Shown here piece after piece: positions 12,909-25,264 of a stretch of DNA of 64,000 nt. Every line of letters starts with the position of its first letter. The first letter of the stretch is position 1. The DNA lies in assembly GCA_001643675.2 (NCBI GenBank), contig LSRY02000024.1, positions 181,001 through 245,000 of the forward strand, written 5' to 3'. A program made the position numbers and the translations under genes. A model generated the notes under the pieces. That model did no database searches. It was not told the DNA's origin and worked only from the letters and a program-made list of their open reading frames with translations. Source of the stretch: Monocercomonoides exilis. Its lineage: Eukaryota; Preaxostyla; Oxymonadida; Polymastigidae.

Positions 12909-14198
12909 TTTATGTATGTATTTGTGTTGTTTTTCGTTTATTTTTTTTTAATATAAATCTAATTTTATTTTTCCATTATCTATCTATTTATAAGTCAAAA
13001 ATTAAGAGTTGTTTTTGATTTCGTGCAATGTTATAAAAAACTAATTAATTATTTTTCATGATTTTTTGACTCGTTTTGAAATTATTTTGATTTGGAATGT
13101 TTCGTTCCATGTAATTGTTCAAGAGATATCATCAAGAATTTTGAATCTGTAATTTGAGAATATTTTGAGAATGTCAAGTTAATTTTGAAATGTTAAAAAA
13201 CGATTATGACTATTTTATTTAGGTTCATGCAAATTTTGTTTTCAATCCCAATGTTTGAGTTCTTTTTTTTTAATTTCAAAGAAGTTTATATTAAACTTTT
13301 AGAGAATCATAATAATTTTGTTCAAAAAAAACAAATTTTTTAACGTTATAAAAGAATAACTCCCACAAACCTTTGACCTTTTTTTCATTCTTGCAAAAAT
13401 AAAAAATGAACTGATTGCTTTTTAAAGACAAGCCAATCCGTTGAATGAAACTTTTTCTCTGATTTTTTTTCTCCAATCATTTTTTTTTTGCTAATTTTTT
13501 CATGAGAATGTTTCACTTATAATGATATAAAAGCGTAACAAGAATTGAATAAACGTGATTTTTCTTTAAATGGCACATATTTTACCACATATTTCCATTT
13601 GTCGAAATTCAAATAAAGGAAAACTCTTTTAATGTGTTTCATAATCCAACGAAAAGAATCATTCCATAAATGACATCAAAGTTTATAACAACAAAATACT
13701 TTCAACAAGTTCATTGATGTGTAATTCAACCAACAAACACTCGCCATCTGATCTCCACAAAAACTTCGATTGGAAAATAAATCCAATCTTCAGAAAAAAC
13801 ATGCAATATGAATATTATCACAAATTACGCGTTTAACTTTTTCAGAATAAAAGTTAATTGAAAATTTATGTGTTGATCAACGAAATAGAAATAAATAAAG
13901 AAAATGATTCAAAAACATTTCAAAAAAAATTAAGAACTCTTTCGTTTGACTGAATTGTTTGCGGAACCTCAAAACAAATCCAGAAACATTATGCAGAAAA
14001 TTAAATAAAACAAACAAACAACAACAACAACAACAACAACATTAATAACAATAATACAAAAAAATAATGCTGATGAATTGTGGAATGATGCAATGAATGA
14101 AAATACACACATTTTGAGTTACAAGAATAAAATAAATAATAACATTAACAATAATAATAAATAAATATAGAAAAAGAAAAAAAATTAAATTCATTTGA
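12909..14198. other. Intergenic, AT-rich with ACA-type microsatellite
   Basis: No gene recognised. An (ACA)n microsatellite with flanking AAT repeats lies at about 14010-14060 and more AAT-type repeats near 14140-14160. Confidence 0.55.
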
Positions 14199-15628
14199 TT
14201 AAATATATACCAAATAATCAACAACATTTACAGATATTTTTGGACAATAAACCTTGCTAATTTGTCCATTCACTTCATAATTTCCAATAATGATGTCTTC
14301 GAATCCTTCTTCCTCAAGCTTTTCATGCAATTTCATTTTGATTTCTTTCTTTTGTGCCTCGTTTGCGGTTGGTTCTGCTCTCATTTTCAGTTCCTGAATT
14401 GCCAAAAAGAACTTATAACAATCATGCATCTTATGATTTTCAATAAAATCCCTCTGCATTTCCTCCAAAACAGCTTCAAAAACCCCGCCTTTCAGCAAGT
14501 CCTCCACACTTCCTGCAATATACAGCGCCATTAATTCATACGTTTGAGAATTAATTCCAAACATTTCATTTTCTATTCCTCTGGCTGCTTTCCTTAAACA
14601 AACCATGCTTTGCACCAAAGGAACATAATCTTCCTTTGCCCTTGGTCCGCTCTGCCGATAATACAGTACAGTTTCCAGCCATCCATTGACTGTGTATTTA
14701 AACTCTGGGCTGATCACTTTCCCTTCTTTCTGTTTCATTCTCACACTTCTTGAAAGCTCTTCCAGTTCTCTCGCTGCTTCTCTCACAAAATGCAGTTCAT
14801 TCACAATTGCATCTCCCAAAAAGCTATAGTCAAGCAACCGGTTGAGATAAAAATGCCAAGCTGATCGATATCCCATGTGTGAAAGATTGCGATGCTCCTG
14901 ATGATACATTATTATCTCTTTGATTTTGCTCTGAAATAGTTCAATACGCACAAACTGATTAAATAAAATAAAATAAAATAAAATAAAATAAAATAAATAA
15001 GCAAATTGATAAAAAACATTTGCACAAACATGTGCTTCTTCAATGTAATTCAAAGCTAACAATGCATCCTCCACTTCTTTTCTCGTTTCTTCGCTTTCCT
15101 CTTTCTTCAAGGCTGCATTCAGCATGCAAGGCACATAAACGGGAATAATTTCCGGCGAAATGTTCCTGTAAATAAATCCACAACACTCACACATTTCAAT
15201 CAAAAGCTTTTCATTCTTTTCATCATTTTTCTTTCCTTCTTCAAAAATCAAGCTCTCAATTTTTTTCTTCAACGAAAAATCACACAAATATATGGCATAT
15301 ATGCTTTTCATTATGTTGGCATATCCAACACGCTTCATAAGGCTAATTGTATTTTCTAATGAAACTTTCTTTTCTTCAATCATTCTGCAAAATTCTTCAA
15401 AAACTTTCGACGCATGGTTGTCCATTTCATCTTCGCCCATTTGATCCATTAATGAATTCATTTCCCCAACTCTCTGGGTTTGCTCCTCAGCCGAGTAATT
15501 CCTCAATTGAAAAAGCATTTCTTAAAACAAGAAAATCATAACAAATTTCCAAAAAAGAAAAGCAAAAAAATTAATAAATCATGAAGCTAGTGAAAAAGCA
15601 AACCTGTATACTTTTCTGCACGATTCAT
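14199..15628 (-). CDS. Six-copy helical family, copy B (3 exons, 423 aa)
   Basis: Seen: exon 1 15604-15628 (ATG AAT CGT, phase 1), 83-nt intron 15521-15603 (gtttgc...ttaag), exon 2 15030-15520, 75-nt intron 14955-15029 (gtttgt...aatcag), exon 3 14199-14954 ending TAA. The total is 424 codons. The second intron is a multiple of three and has no stop, so the unspliced frame also reads through. The protein is predicted mostly helical, with heptad-like Leu/Ile spacing and Glu/Lys-rich loops reminiscent of ARM/HEAT solenoids. Motifs shared with copies A, C and D include the MIEEKK segment, a GY(A/C) motif near residue 75, a VPCxL motif, FVREAARELEEL and the C-terminal EEEGFEDI. Function unknown. 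The introns sit at the same places as in the other copies, so the family spread as genomic DNA. Confidence 0.75.
14961..15000 (+). repeat. (AAATA)n pentanucleotide tract inside an intron
   Basis: Seven to eight repeats of TAAAA/AAATA fill the 3' half of the second intron of copy B. On the coding strand it is TTTTA-rich and could serve as an extended pyrimidine-like tract before the acceptor AATCAG. Confidence 0.7.
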
Positions 15629-15929
15629 TTTGCACGTTGCCTTCTTTCCGCAACAAAACATTTTTACACATAAAATTTACAATAAATTGTTGGTGTTGCA
15701 AGAAAAACAGAAGTTTGGAATGCTTTCGAATAAAAAAAATCAAAATACCTCCTGAGCTTCCATGTGCATTCGTTCTCCAAAAGCTATTCCACTCAAAAAC
15801 AAATATTTTTTTTTGAATTTTTTGATTAGAGGAAATATTTGATCAATATTATTTTCTTTGAATAATTGGGTATTTTCTTTTTCGAGTAATCGCTCATTTT
15901 TTGATTCTCTTTGCAGATTTCACAATTGA

Positions 15930-16970
15930 GAAAATCGTCAAAGCTTCATTAAGATTTGTTTTCTTAATTGTTTTGATTGGATATTTTTGTGTTTTAAATG
16001 CTTTTAAAACCGATAGTTTTCTCCATCGAAACCAAGCCATTGAAGCAAATGAAATTATGCAAAAATATATTTTTTAGTGGAATATTGCAACTCATTTACA
16101 AAAAGTTATATCCTCGAATTCATTTGCGCCAAAGCCTTCTTTTCTCTTGCATATCGAAATTGACTGTAGATATAACATCCTTGATGATTGCAAATGAAGG
16201 AATGTTGAAAGAATCGCATTCAATTCACCAAAAGAAAGCATCTTCGTCGTGCAATTCACATTCATCTCACAAACACTCTGTCTATTCACTGGGTCTTGAT
16301 TTTTCTTCATCAGTTCTCTGAAATAACAATAACCTCAGGAAAATCCGTGGAAAAGGCTGAAACAACATAAGACTGCTTGAAGGATCAGAGGAAACACTTT
16401 TGAAATGTTGAGTCAATATATTAATGAGTCGGTTGAAAGGAAAACTTCTTGAAAGAATGAGAGAAAAGAAGCTTTATTTGCAGCAATAACAACAAAGATG
16501 CACCAATTCTAAGAACTTCAGCCTGCATTCCAAATGGCAGCTTTTTTGAGAAGTCCTTTCATTTTTTGTTTTTGAACTCTGATCAACTCGTCTGAGAAGG
16601 TAAAGGGATGATAAAAGCGAATTAAAATTGCATTTTCGGCTGAATCGATAGGAAAACGTTGTGGAAATTCATCTTTCGAAGATTTTACATGCATCAGCAT
16701 CATTCCATCTGATAGCGAGCCAGTCGCAACAGAAATGTTTCAATGGTCAATGACTGTTTCATTCAACACACAAAATGTTTTTACTGATAGCGCTGTTAAT
16801 TTTGGCGATTCTTGTTTTGCTGAATATTCTGCTGGAAATACTGCAGACTTCTTCTCATATGGCACAACTTTACCACAAGCCACTCCAACAGAGAGAGAAA
16901 AAGAGGTGTTTTATTCACAATATCTGTTCATCTTCTTCTTCATATTTTGTTGTTGATAGACATATTTGAC
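15930..16970 (+). pseudogene. Decayed N-terminal part of a surface protein
   Basis: Seen: short coding-like stretches separated by stops. FKTDSFLHRNQAI (~16.0 kb) resembles FKTESSHLNKDTI near the start of the decayed gene at 11 kb. Further on, CGNSSFEDFTCIS and FTDSAVNFGDSCFAEYSAG (16.65-16.85 kb) have the Ser/Asn/Cys composition of beta-helix ectodomains. No open frame spans the locus. Inferred: a strongly degraded relative of the gene at 3-2318; exact limits are uncertain. Confidence 0.4.
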
Positions 16971-18439
16971 TTTCTTCTTTTGCTTCGTCTTCGTCTTCTT
17001 CCTTCTTTGGGATGAGGAATGAGCGAAAATTGAGAGAATCTGAGCAAAATCCATTCCTTTTGAGCATTGCTCGAAAAGATATTGCTTTTGGAGATTCTTT
17101 TATTGGAAAATGTTAATCACCTTTTACTCAACACAGATGAATGAAACAAAGAGAAGATGGCAAAAGATTGAAAATAGTTACGCAGAGAAGACAAGAAAGT
17201 CAGTCCAACCGAAAAGAGAGACAAGTCACTTTCACAGAAATGGATTTGGCACTTTCTTTTCATTGAGTGTTTTTTTTTGGAGAATTATTATCATGCTCTG
17301 ACAGAACAACTATTTGATTCACAGTTTTATTTGTGGATCATTTGAAGCAGAAGGCAGACATTGAATATCAGATGGCATTTGTTTCTTCATTCTCTTCATC
17401 TTCATCTTCTTCTGCAATTCAATCAACTCACTCACTCACTGATTTATTCTTCAACATTTCATCCATCTGCCAATTCTGCTGCTGATTTCTCGTTCATTGT
17501 TCATCTCTCTTGAAACTCATCTTTATCAATCAAAATCATTATTCATCTTCTTCACACAATTTTCCAAAAACACATTTTGTTTCAAATTCTTCAAGGCAAA
17601 CTGTCAACAAACATGAAACACTCCACAACTGATATTTTTTCACTCTTCTTATTCATCTATTATCATCATCATCAAAAAAAGCATGAGAATTTTAAACAGA
17701 ATTTCTTCTTCTGCTGCTGCATTTTGAATGTTTATGAAAACAGAAAAATTGGAGAATGGAAGAGAAAAGGCAAATGAAGACTTTTCCATTGAACATATCA
17801 ACTATTTGCATCAATGTCATGGATTATTATCTTTCGTCTTTTCAATTCGTTATCAACAACAAAAAATGAAAGGTGTTGAAGTTGAAGGAATGCATTGCAT
17901 TTGTATTGGAATTGAGAAAAAAGCGGATTTGGAAGAATAGATTTTTGGATTATTTCATGAATTGAAGAAAAATGGAGATGAAAAGATGAACGAAAGGAAA
18001 TGAACAATTTTGAGTAGAGATTGAGGAAGATCAGCGAGAGAAACAGGATGACGATGAAAAATGATTGATGAATGAAGAAATATTTATTTATGTGGCAACA
18101 AAGCGGCTGAAGAGGAAATTCAATTGGAGCAGAACTTTTGGATGATAATGTGAGAAAAGAATGTGAGTGAGGTGTCTTCTCTTTCTCCATCAATTGGAAA
18201 AAGCAGATGAAAGCAGAATGATTAAAGAAAAAGAAAAAGAAAAAGATTGAATTTGAGTGAAATTATGAAGAATTGCATTTTGAGATGAAATGGATGAAAC
18301 GAGTTATTATTCAAGAAGAAGAGATTAAAGGAATGAAGAGAAAAGTGAAGGAAGACAAAATTGAAAATAAAGAAAAAGAATAAAGAGATATGAAAAACCG
18401 AGCAAAAAATGAGAAGAATATGAAGAGCAATTAATTCGA
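16971..18439. other. Intergenic, no gene recognised
   Basis: Small frames on both strands (for example 17728-17940 +, 17798-18193 -) overlap and show no domain, no paralog and no splice-linked partner. Confidence 0.5.
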
Positions 18440-20610
18440 TTGACCTTTTGTGCCATTCCCATTCTGAATTGGAGCATTGGATTGGCTTCTTTTTCAGGCA
18501 GGTTTGCTGTTGCATATGGAGCTAATGAAGTTGGTATCTGTATTCTCCAACAATCATTTCTTTATTGATACTCTTGTTTTCTTCTCAAGAATTTTCATTT
18601 CATTTCTTCTTCTTCTCGAATTCATTGAGAATGCGATGAGAAAGAGAAAAATCAGAGTAATCCGAAAATTTCAAGAGGAAATAATTGAACAATTGAATTT
18701 TCAGGAAAAAATGAATCTATATGAAAAAGATTGAAGACTGATACTCATTCAATGACCATTATTGATGGGGGAAAAAAATAATGGATTTTTTGAATATTTA
18801 TTATTTGAAAAAGGCGATAAAACATTAATAAAAATTCTTCAATCCATTTTTTTGTAATTTTGTGAAATGATGAAAATTGAAAATATTGTTTTTGAGTCAC
18901 AAAACAAAATGAATTGAATTTGGCTAAATTATCATGAAATAATCAGAAATATCCAACGATAATTTACCAGAAAAAAAATATAAATCATTCAGAAAATTTA
19001 GTATTTCATAAAAGCTTATGATGGCATCTTCGTATCCTTCTTCTTCCATCTTTTCAGATATCTTCCTTTTTGTTGCCTTTCTTCTCGCTTCTTCCTTTTC
19101 ATCATCTGTCTTCCTTTTCAATCGCCTTGAAATATTCATGAAAAATCTCAAGCATTCATTTGTTATTCCGTCATTCAGCGTTGGCCTGTGAATCTCCTCC
19201 AAAACAGTATCAATTGCCTTTCCTTTCAACAAGTCTTCAACTTTCACGGCTCTGTTTTTTGCTGCATTTCTCAAAGAACAAATGCACCAATCGCAAATCT
19301 CTCTTTGATTATCTCTTGCTGCTCGAAACACTTTCACAATGATGCCAAATATCCCGCCAAATTCTTTATTCCACAACCGAAAGAATTCAAAGAAATGACT
19401 CAATGTTTGGATCCATCTTCTGATAATAAGCACTTCTTTCGCTTCTTTTTTGCTCATTTCTTTTTTCTTCTTCCAATCCGCGCATATCATCAGCTCTTCC
19501 AATTCGCTTGCTGCTTCTCTCGCAAAATGCAGTTCATTCACAATCACACCTTCCAAGCTACTGTCAGTGTTTAATCTGTCCATCAAAAACTGCCAAGCCG
19601 ACTGATACGCAAGTCGAGTGAGGTTGTGATGTTCTTGATGATATTCGATAATTTCTTTGATTTCCTTTAAGTACAGTTTTTGTTCGATAAACTAATAAAA
19701 AAAAAATAAAATTAAAAAACATATCTAAAAATAAATCTGACCTTCCACATCGCAATATTGTTCAACGCCAGCAATGCCAGTTCCGCTTCTTTTTGTGCTT
19801 CTTCGCTTTCCTCTTTCTTTGAGGCAGCTTTCAAAAGGCAAGGTACACATATAAATATCAACTCCGAATTGAACTGGTTACCAAGCAAAAGATAGCATTC
19901 ACACAGATCAACAAGCAGTTTTTCATTCTTTTCTTCTTTCTTCTCTTCTTCAAAAATCATCTCTTCAAATCTTTTGTACAACAAAGCATATTTTAAATTC
20001 AGATTCCATATGCTTTTCAGCACATCGCAATATCCAACATTTTTTAGCAGCAAAATTGTATTTTCCATTGACATTTTCTTTTCTTCAATCATTTTGAATA
20101 TTTTATCATACAATTCTGTGTTGAAAACTAATTCGAATTCTTCTTCATTCATTTCCTCCACAAGTCCGTTCATTTCTTCGATTTTCACTTTCTGCTCGCT
20201 TTCTGGACAATGTTCCAGTTCACAAAACAATTCTTCAATAAATTTAATTATGATGTAAAGCTCTGAACACTCAAAAAATAGGAAAATGAACAAACTTGAA
20301 AACTTATCTTCAAGAGACGGCTCCTGGATATCATCATTGGATTTGTCTTCATCATACATTTCCATTCTGTTTGTTGTATGAATGATCAATTTGCGCGAAA
20401 CATCATATTTAAAACAAAACAACAAAAACAACAAACATTGTTGATAATTGTGAAATAATAATATAACCTTCAAACTCAATTCCTTTGCCTTGAAATAATC
20501 TTTGTTAAAAAAGAGAAATCACTAATAAATCGAAGATATTGGTCGTATTTAGCCAAATACGATAGAATTTAATTTCTGTCTGATCGAACCAACAATAATT
20601 CATTTCATTG
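18440..20610. repeat. Inverted duplication, left arm (carries copy C)
   Basis: The arm is the reverse complement of about 35830-38010. Matches extend beyond the gene. CCATTATTGATGGGGG at ~18.76 kb pairs with CCCCCCATCAATAATGG at ~37.67 kb. TTGGAGCATTGGATTGGCTT (~18.47 kb) pairs with AAGCCAATCCAATGCTCCAA (~37.96 kb). ATTGTTGGTTCGATCAGA is present on opposite strands at ~20.58 and ~35.83 kb. About 15 kb separates the arms. Confidence 0.75.
18924..20365 (-). CDS. Six-copy helical family, copy C (about 452 aa)
   Basis: Seen: start ATG 20363-20365; exon 1 20296-20365 (70 nt, phase 1); intron 20263-20295 of only 33 nt (gtttgt...ttcag); exon 2 19742-20262; 50-nt intron 19692-19741 (gtcaga...attag); exon 3 18924-19691 ending TAG. 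The 33-nt intron is in frame without a stop, so it could also be coding (463 aa). The exon-2 acceptor gives AG in phase 1, exactly as in copy A. Predicted all-helical, Glu/Lys-rich. Motifs: FIEELFCELEHC, ENTILLLKNVGYC, CVPCLLKAASKKE, LRNAAKNRAVKVEDLLKG, KMEEEGYEDA. It closely resembles copy D, its partner in the inverted duplication. Function unknown; an ARM/HEAT-like fold is inference from the pattern of hydrophobic residues. Confidence 0.75.
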
Positions 20611-20654
20611 AAATCGATATGGTATGATATTTATCACTTTATGAATTTTGTTCT

Positions 20655-20960
20655 AGACCTGTGCGACAAGTGACAAATTTTGCCACTTAGTGACACAGGT
20701 GACAGACAGGACAATTTTTTATGATCGGAACCTTTATTTATATAAAATTTCATTTTTCTATATTTTTGCGAAAAAAGAAAGAGATTATTTTCCAATCAAG
20801 TGAGAAAATATATATTGACCTAAATTGAAACATTTTTTGAAATAAAATGATTAAAAAATTTTAAATATTGAAGAAAAATTTAGTGAAAAATGGTTTGGTG
20901 ACGAGATCAACTTAACTTTGATCTTTTTTGCCACTGGAAGTCACTGCTGTCACTGACGTC
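20655..20960 (+). repeat. AGACCTGTGCGACA repeat family, long form, copy 1
   Basis: Starts AGACCTGTGCGACAAGTGAC and at once folds back (GCCACTTAGTGACACAGGT), forming a ~48-nt imperfect hairpin. The distal end has TGCCACTGGAAGTCACTGCT, matching in reverse orientation the distal end of the copy at 54437-54892. Between the ends lies AT-rich non-coding sequence of variable length. The exact right border is uncertain. Confidence 0.6.
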
Positions 20961-21989
20961 ACTTCAAGTCAGAGAAGCAAAACTTCTTGAAAAAGAAGCA
21001 GAAGATTTTATAAACTAGTTTGGTTTTTAAAATGTTGTTAATAACATTTTTCATTGAAAATAATCCATAATTATTCTTTTCATTTTTTAGAAATCTCCTT
21101 TTTTCTTCAAAGAAATGAGTACAATGTCTTCTATCAAACTTTGTTGAGTAATTTATTGTTATATCCACAAATACAAACTTTTCAATGCGAAACAAGAAGC
21201 CAGTTATGCTTTTTCTTGTAATTCATTTTGAATATCTCATTAATTATTCATGATATTTTTTAATTTCAACTTTTTCAGATAAAATTGATGAATTCGACTT
21301 TAATTTTTCTGCTTGCATGTGATGCATCTCTTTTGAAGAAGGCTTGAATCAAGCGTTCAATAAGATGAACAGTAAAGGCTAATTTTGCTTTTGAAGCAAA
21401 AAATATCCAAATTGGCAAGTGATGAATACAACTTGTAAATGCAGCATGTGCTTTGTGAATTTGTTGTTGCAAGGTTTTATTCCATTAATTTATTATTATG
21501 CTATTTAAATATGATATATGAATGTATATTTTTTAATTGTTTCACTTCGATCATTCATCTTTTTTTTTTCATTAACTCTTAGCATATGATTCACAAACGA
21601 TATTTCTTGAGAAGTTGCGATTTTATCTTCAAATAACAACTATTATTCTCGCTTTCGTTCTGGCCTTCCCAAAAAAGAACATGCAAAGATACCAAGAAAG
21701 CAGAGAAAAAGGCAACAGGAAAACAACAAAAAAATCAAAGGAAATGAAACAAAGTTGAATGAGGATTACTATGAGAGAAGAATGAAACCAGCTTGAGAGG
21801 ATGATAGAAAATAGTTTTTTATCATAAAAGATATTTATTAGGAAGACATCAGAATGAAAAGAAAAAACAAATTTGAAAATATTTTAAGTTCACTTTTCAT
21901 TTTCTTTTCTTTATCGAGGAGTTTCACTTTTTTTTTTTGCAATTGTAATAAAAAAAGATATTTCAAAAGCAAAACATGAATGTTTTTTA
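20961..21989. other. Intergenic, no gene seen
   Basis: AT-rich, stop-dense on both strands; no repeat partner recognised elsewhere in the window. Confidence 0.5.
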
Positions 21990-23260
21990 TTATTGAAATA
22001 TAAAAAAAGCACATAAATATGCTTTGAGAGTTAAAATTTTAAAAAATTCAATTTCTGACACAACATTATTAGAAATAGTCAACAGCAATTCATAAAGATT
22101 GGAATATTTTTTGTATAAAAATTCCAAAATTTCACGAAAACCAAATATGATTTCTTCGTGCACTTCTTCGTTCTTCTTTTCGTGCAACTCCATTTTGATT
22201 GTATTTCTTTTCGTTTATTCTTTTTCATCATTCATTTTTCATTTCTATTGCCTTGTTATTGCAATGAAGAATCACATGCTTTCATTCTTCGTTTCATTGT
22301 TCATTGTTGGCAGATGAATCTTTTCCAAAACAACATCAACATTCGCAGCTCTCAACAAGTCTTAAACTGCTCCTTTTCTATTACACACTGTTATTCAAAT
22401 AAAATTTTATTCTTCTTTTGTTCATTTCCTCTTTCCTCCCATTCTTTTCTCTTCCAATCCAAGTTTCTTGCTTGTTCTTCCAATTCTTTTACTGTCATTC
22501 TCAAAAAAAAAATAATAATAATAATAAAATAATTATAATTATAATCATAAAACAGCTCTATAACAAAAGGATATGTCAAACTTTATCTTTACTCCCATCT
22601 GATAATCAAAACTTCAAAGGCAGATTAAAATGGAGGAAGAGCCAAGTTGCATATTCCTGATGATATTCTAATATCTCTTTCATTTTATATACGAATAATT
22701 CTTTCACCATTTCATTTAAAAAAAGAAAAAGAAATTTCAAAGTGTTAAAAAAAATAGAAAAGAAAATTTCATTCATAATATTCAACATTGCACATTGTCA
22801 ACAAAGCCACTTTCACTTTATTTTGCATTTCCTCGTTTTTCTTCTGATTTATGGCAACTTTTAGAAGGCAAGAAATGCAAATCGAAAGTGATTCAGATGA
22901 TAAGGAACATACAAGAAATAGATTGCTTTCGCAAAGATCAATCAATAGCTTTTCATTTTTCTCATGTCCTTTCTTTTCATATTCCTCATTCATTATCTTT
23001 TTTAAATCTTTCACACAGCAAAGAATTATCAAAGAAAATGCTATTCATTTTTTTCAAAAATTTGCAATATCCAATATGTTTCAATTGGAAAATTGCATTT
23101 TCTATTGATATTATTTCTATCTTCATCATTTTATCCACGTCGTAATACAGTTCTTCTGTGAAAACTGATTTTAATTCTTTTCCATTCATTTCATTAATCA
23201 TTTCATTCATTTTCTTGATTTTCTGCATTTGTTCATCCTCATTTCAATCTTCAAGTTCAA
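21990..23260 (-). pseudogene. Six-copy helical family, copy E (degenerate)
   Basis: Fragments in family order on the reverse strand: FLIELED then TGA (Cys position of the ELEHC motif) then NEDEQMQKIKKMNEM (~23.23 kb); ISIENAIFQLKHIGYCKFL; a frameshift near 23.03 kb; EKNEKLLIDLCES and ICISCLLKVAINQKK; the intron position; KMKEILEYHQEY (~22.67 kb); VKELEEQARNLDWKRKE (~22.47 kb); then a deletion to the tail around EVHEEIIFGFREILEFL (~22.1 kb). Multiple stops, indels and an internal deletion make it clearly dead. Confidence 0.7.
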
Positions 23261-23271
23261 TTAAAAATACT

Positions 23272-23707
23272 TCAAAAAATAATAATCAAAAAGAAGAAGA
23301 AAATAACTATTTTCAATTCTAATACAGCATCGTTTAACAAACAATTAAACTTTTCTGTGATGCTCATCTCCAGTATTTTTTCCATATTATATTGGTTTGA
23401 GACAACAACTCTGTTTTTATAATGAATAGAAAGCTGGTCTATTTGTGCAAAATGAATCGGTCTGAATATAGAACTCAAGAAAACCATGATAACATCAGCT
23501 TTCACATTATTCATTCGAGCATTTGCATTACTAAAAAGGGATTTGAAAGAAAAATATGTTAAACTCACTAATTAATGTTATTATGTATCGGATGATCGAA
23601 ATATTTGAAATAAAATTAAGAAGTGGAAATTCTTAAAAATAAAAATAAACAATTTAAAAAAAAAAGTTTAAAGACCAAATATGCAGAATTTGCCTTTTTT
23701 TTTTTTT

Positions 23708-23744
<37 letters not shown>

Positions 23745-23944
23745 GTGACCGACAGCAACAAAAAATAGCAAGTCGTGTCGCATAGGTCTATTTTGTTCCA
23801 TTCAGAGTTTCCGAACAAATTTCTCTCTTTTTTTAATTTTTCTAAACATTTTTGGATGAGAATGTTAGACTTGCAAGTATTCGATGCAGAAATTGCATAG
23901 AACAAATCATCGATTTTTTCATAATTGCTTAAATATTGCCCCAA
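23272..23944 (-). pseudogene. Unidentified coding-like fragment split by a repeat
   Basis: Two reverse-strand stretches of balanced amino-acid composition (23791-23944 and 23272-23540) flank the poly(T)/hairpin unit at 23695-23790. The second is preceded by a good acceptor, ccctttttag. The repeat interrupts the first stretch right after a Trp-Asn codon pair. No domain recognised. It may be one gene disrupted by insertion, or two unrelated remnants. Confidence 0.25.
23695..23790 (-). repeat. AGACC hairpin head + poly(A) unit, copy 3
   Basis: On the reverse strand: TAGACCTATGCGACACGACT, an imperfect fold-back ending CTGTCGGTCACC, then A(31)-GT-A(16). The 47-nt head is nearly the same as the one at 51434-51480, which is also followed directly by a long A tract. 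Confidence 0.7.
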
Positions 23945-24089
23945 CCCACCAAAATAAATAAAGAATAAAAAACAAACATAGCAAAAACATGAAATAAAAG
24001 TGACGTTAACTGAAAAGCAGAACTTATTTTGGAAAAAATTTATAAAGAAGAACAGTAAAGATGAAAAGAAATTAAAATTGTTGTATTCT

Positions 24090-24475
24090 ATCGAGTGATA
24101 ACAGTTATTTTTTTTTTTTCTTCACCTCAACACATCCAACAAATCTCCATTCCTTTCATCCTTTCAACAACTTCATCAAACGAAAAACAAAATCGCGGAA
24201 CATTGGATAAATCCGATTTTTACAGAAGACTCCTTCTCATCGCTTTGAATAAAATTGATTTCAGTAATCGAACTGATGTTTATGCCTGTGGCAAAACACA
24301 GCAAAGCCCATGTGCCACGGTGGAGTATGCTCTCGGATGCGTTGCTCCCTTCAGTAATGCCTCCCTCTCTCTTCTCCTCTCCATTTTCACTCCAACAAAG
24401 ACACTCACCTTCAGCTCGGCCGATACAAAATTCACTGTTTGCTATATTATTTTTCCAATTCTCATATACCATGGG
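24090..24475 (+). pseudogene. Surface-protein fragment cut by a transposon
   Basis: Seen: an open stretch with VYACGKTQQSPCATVEYA, a CG...PC motif like that near 12.84 kb in the decayed surface gene. It continues as SADTKFTVCY and then runs straight into the terminal inverted repeat of the element at 24469-27301, where the family resemblance stops. Coding-like but frame-broken sequence resumes after 27302. Inferred: a surface-protein gene of the same type interrupted by the DNA transposon. Confidence 0.5.
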
Positions 24476-25264
24476 TGCTTAACCCGTACCCACAAATTAA
24501 AATTAAAGTTCATATTTTGTTATATGAACACTATTCATTTCTAATCGTTGAGCTTTGAAAAAAATAGGAAAAGAACATCACAAATTTGAAAAGCATTATT
24601 GTTTATTGTTTGAGAAAAAAAGGTTTTGAAGTTCATTTTTTTTATATACTTCAACTTCATCAGTTTACGGAATTACAAGAATAAAAATGACCAAATAGGT
24701 TTCTTTCTCGTTCTTCTTTATCAATTATCACGTTCAACAGTCACAAACTTTTCCATGTGAAAAAAAAACAAACAAACTACTATGACAACAAAGTTTAAAA
24801 CTTTTCGCGAAATTCAATTTCTTTTTAACTAAAAGACGGTGAGACTGCTGTTTGAATTGCATTTTCCTTTTCCTGTTTTCTTCTTTCATCAATGAAGCTT
24901 TCTTCACTTATATCATCGTTGATAATTTAATGGATTATCTTTTTCTTTTTCTTTTTCTTTTTCTTTTTCCGTTTTATTTCTCTTTTCTCTTCATCTGTAG
25001 TAGAGCTTGACAAAAGAATGTTGAATTCTTTTCGAGAATGCTTGGTTTTTGTTGTTGAAGAAGTCTAGAAAGCTTTTGATTCTTCAATTTTATTGAATTT
25101 GTATCGAAGAAATGAAAGATGCTTTTCAGAATCTTCAAGTTGTTTTTTCAAATCAAGGTTGTCCAAATCTTCAATAATTGTTGTTGAATGTGATTTGTGA
25201 TCACCAGACGGAGAAAACCAACTCAATATGAAAGATGAAGTTGATTTTTCCGTGTTTGTTTTTT

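Noticed and set aside
13990-15000. ACA and AAATA repeats as a CRISPR-like array
   Set aside because: They are 3- and 5-bp tandem repeats without spacers; simple microsatellites.
20575-20600. GGTTCGATC as a tRNA T-arm/B box
   Set aside because: No A box, acceptor stem or anticodon arm around it, and it belongs to the duplicated flank of copies C and D.
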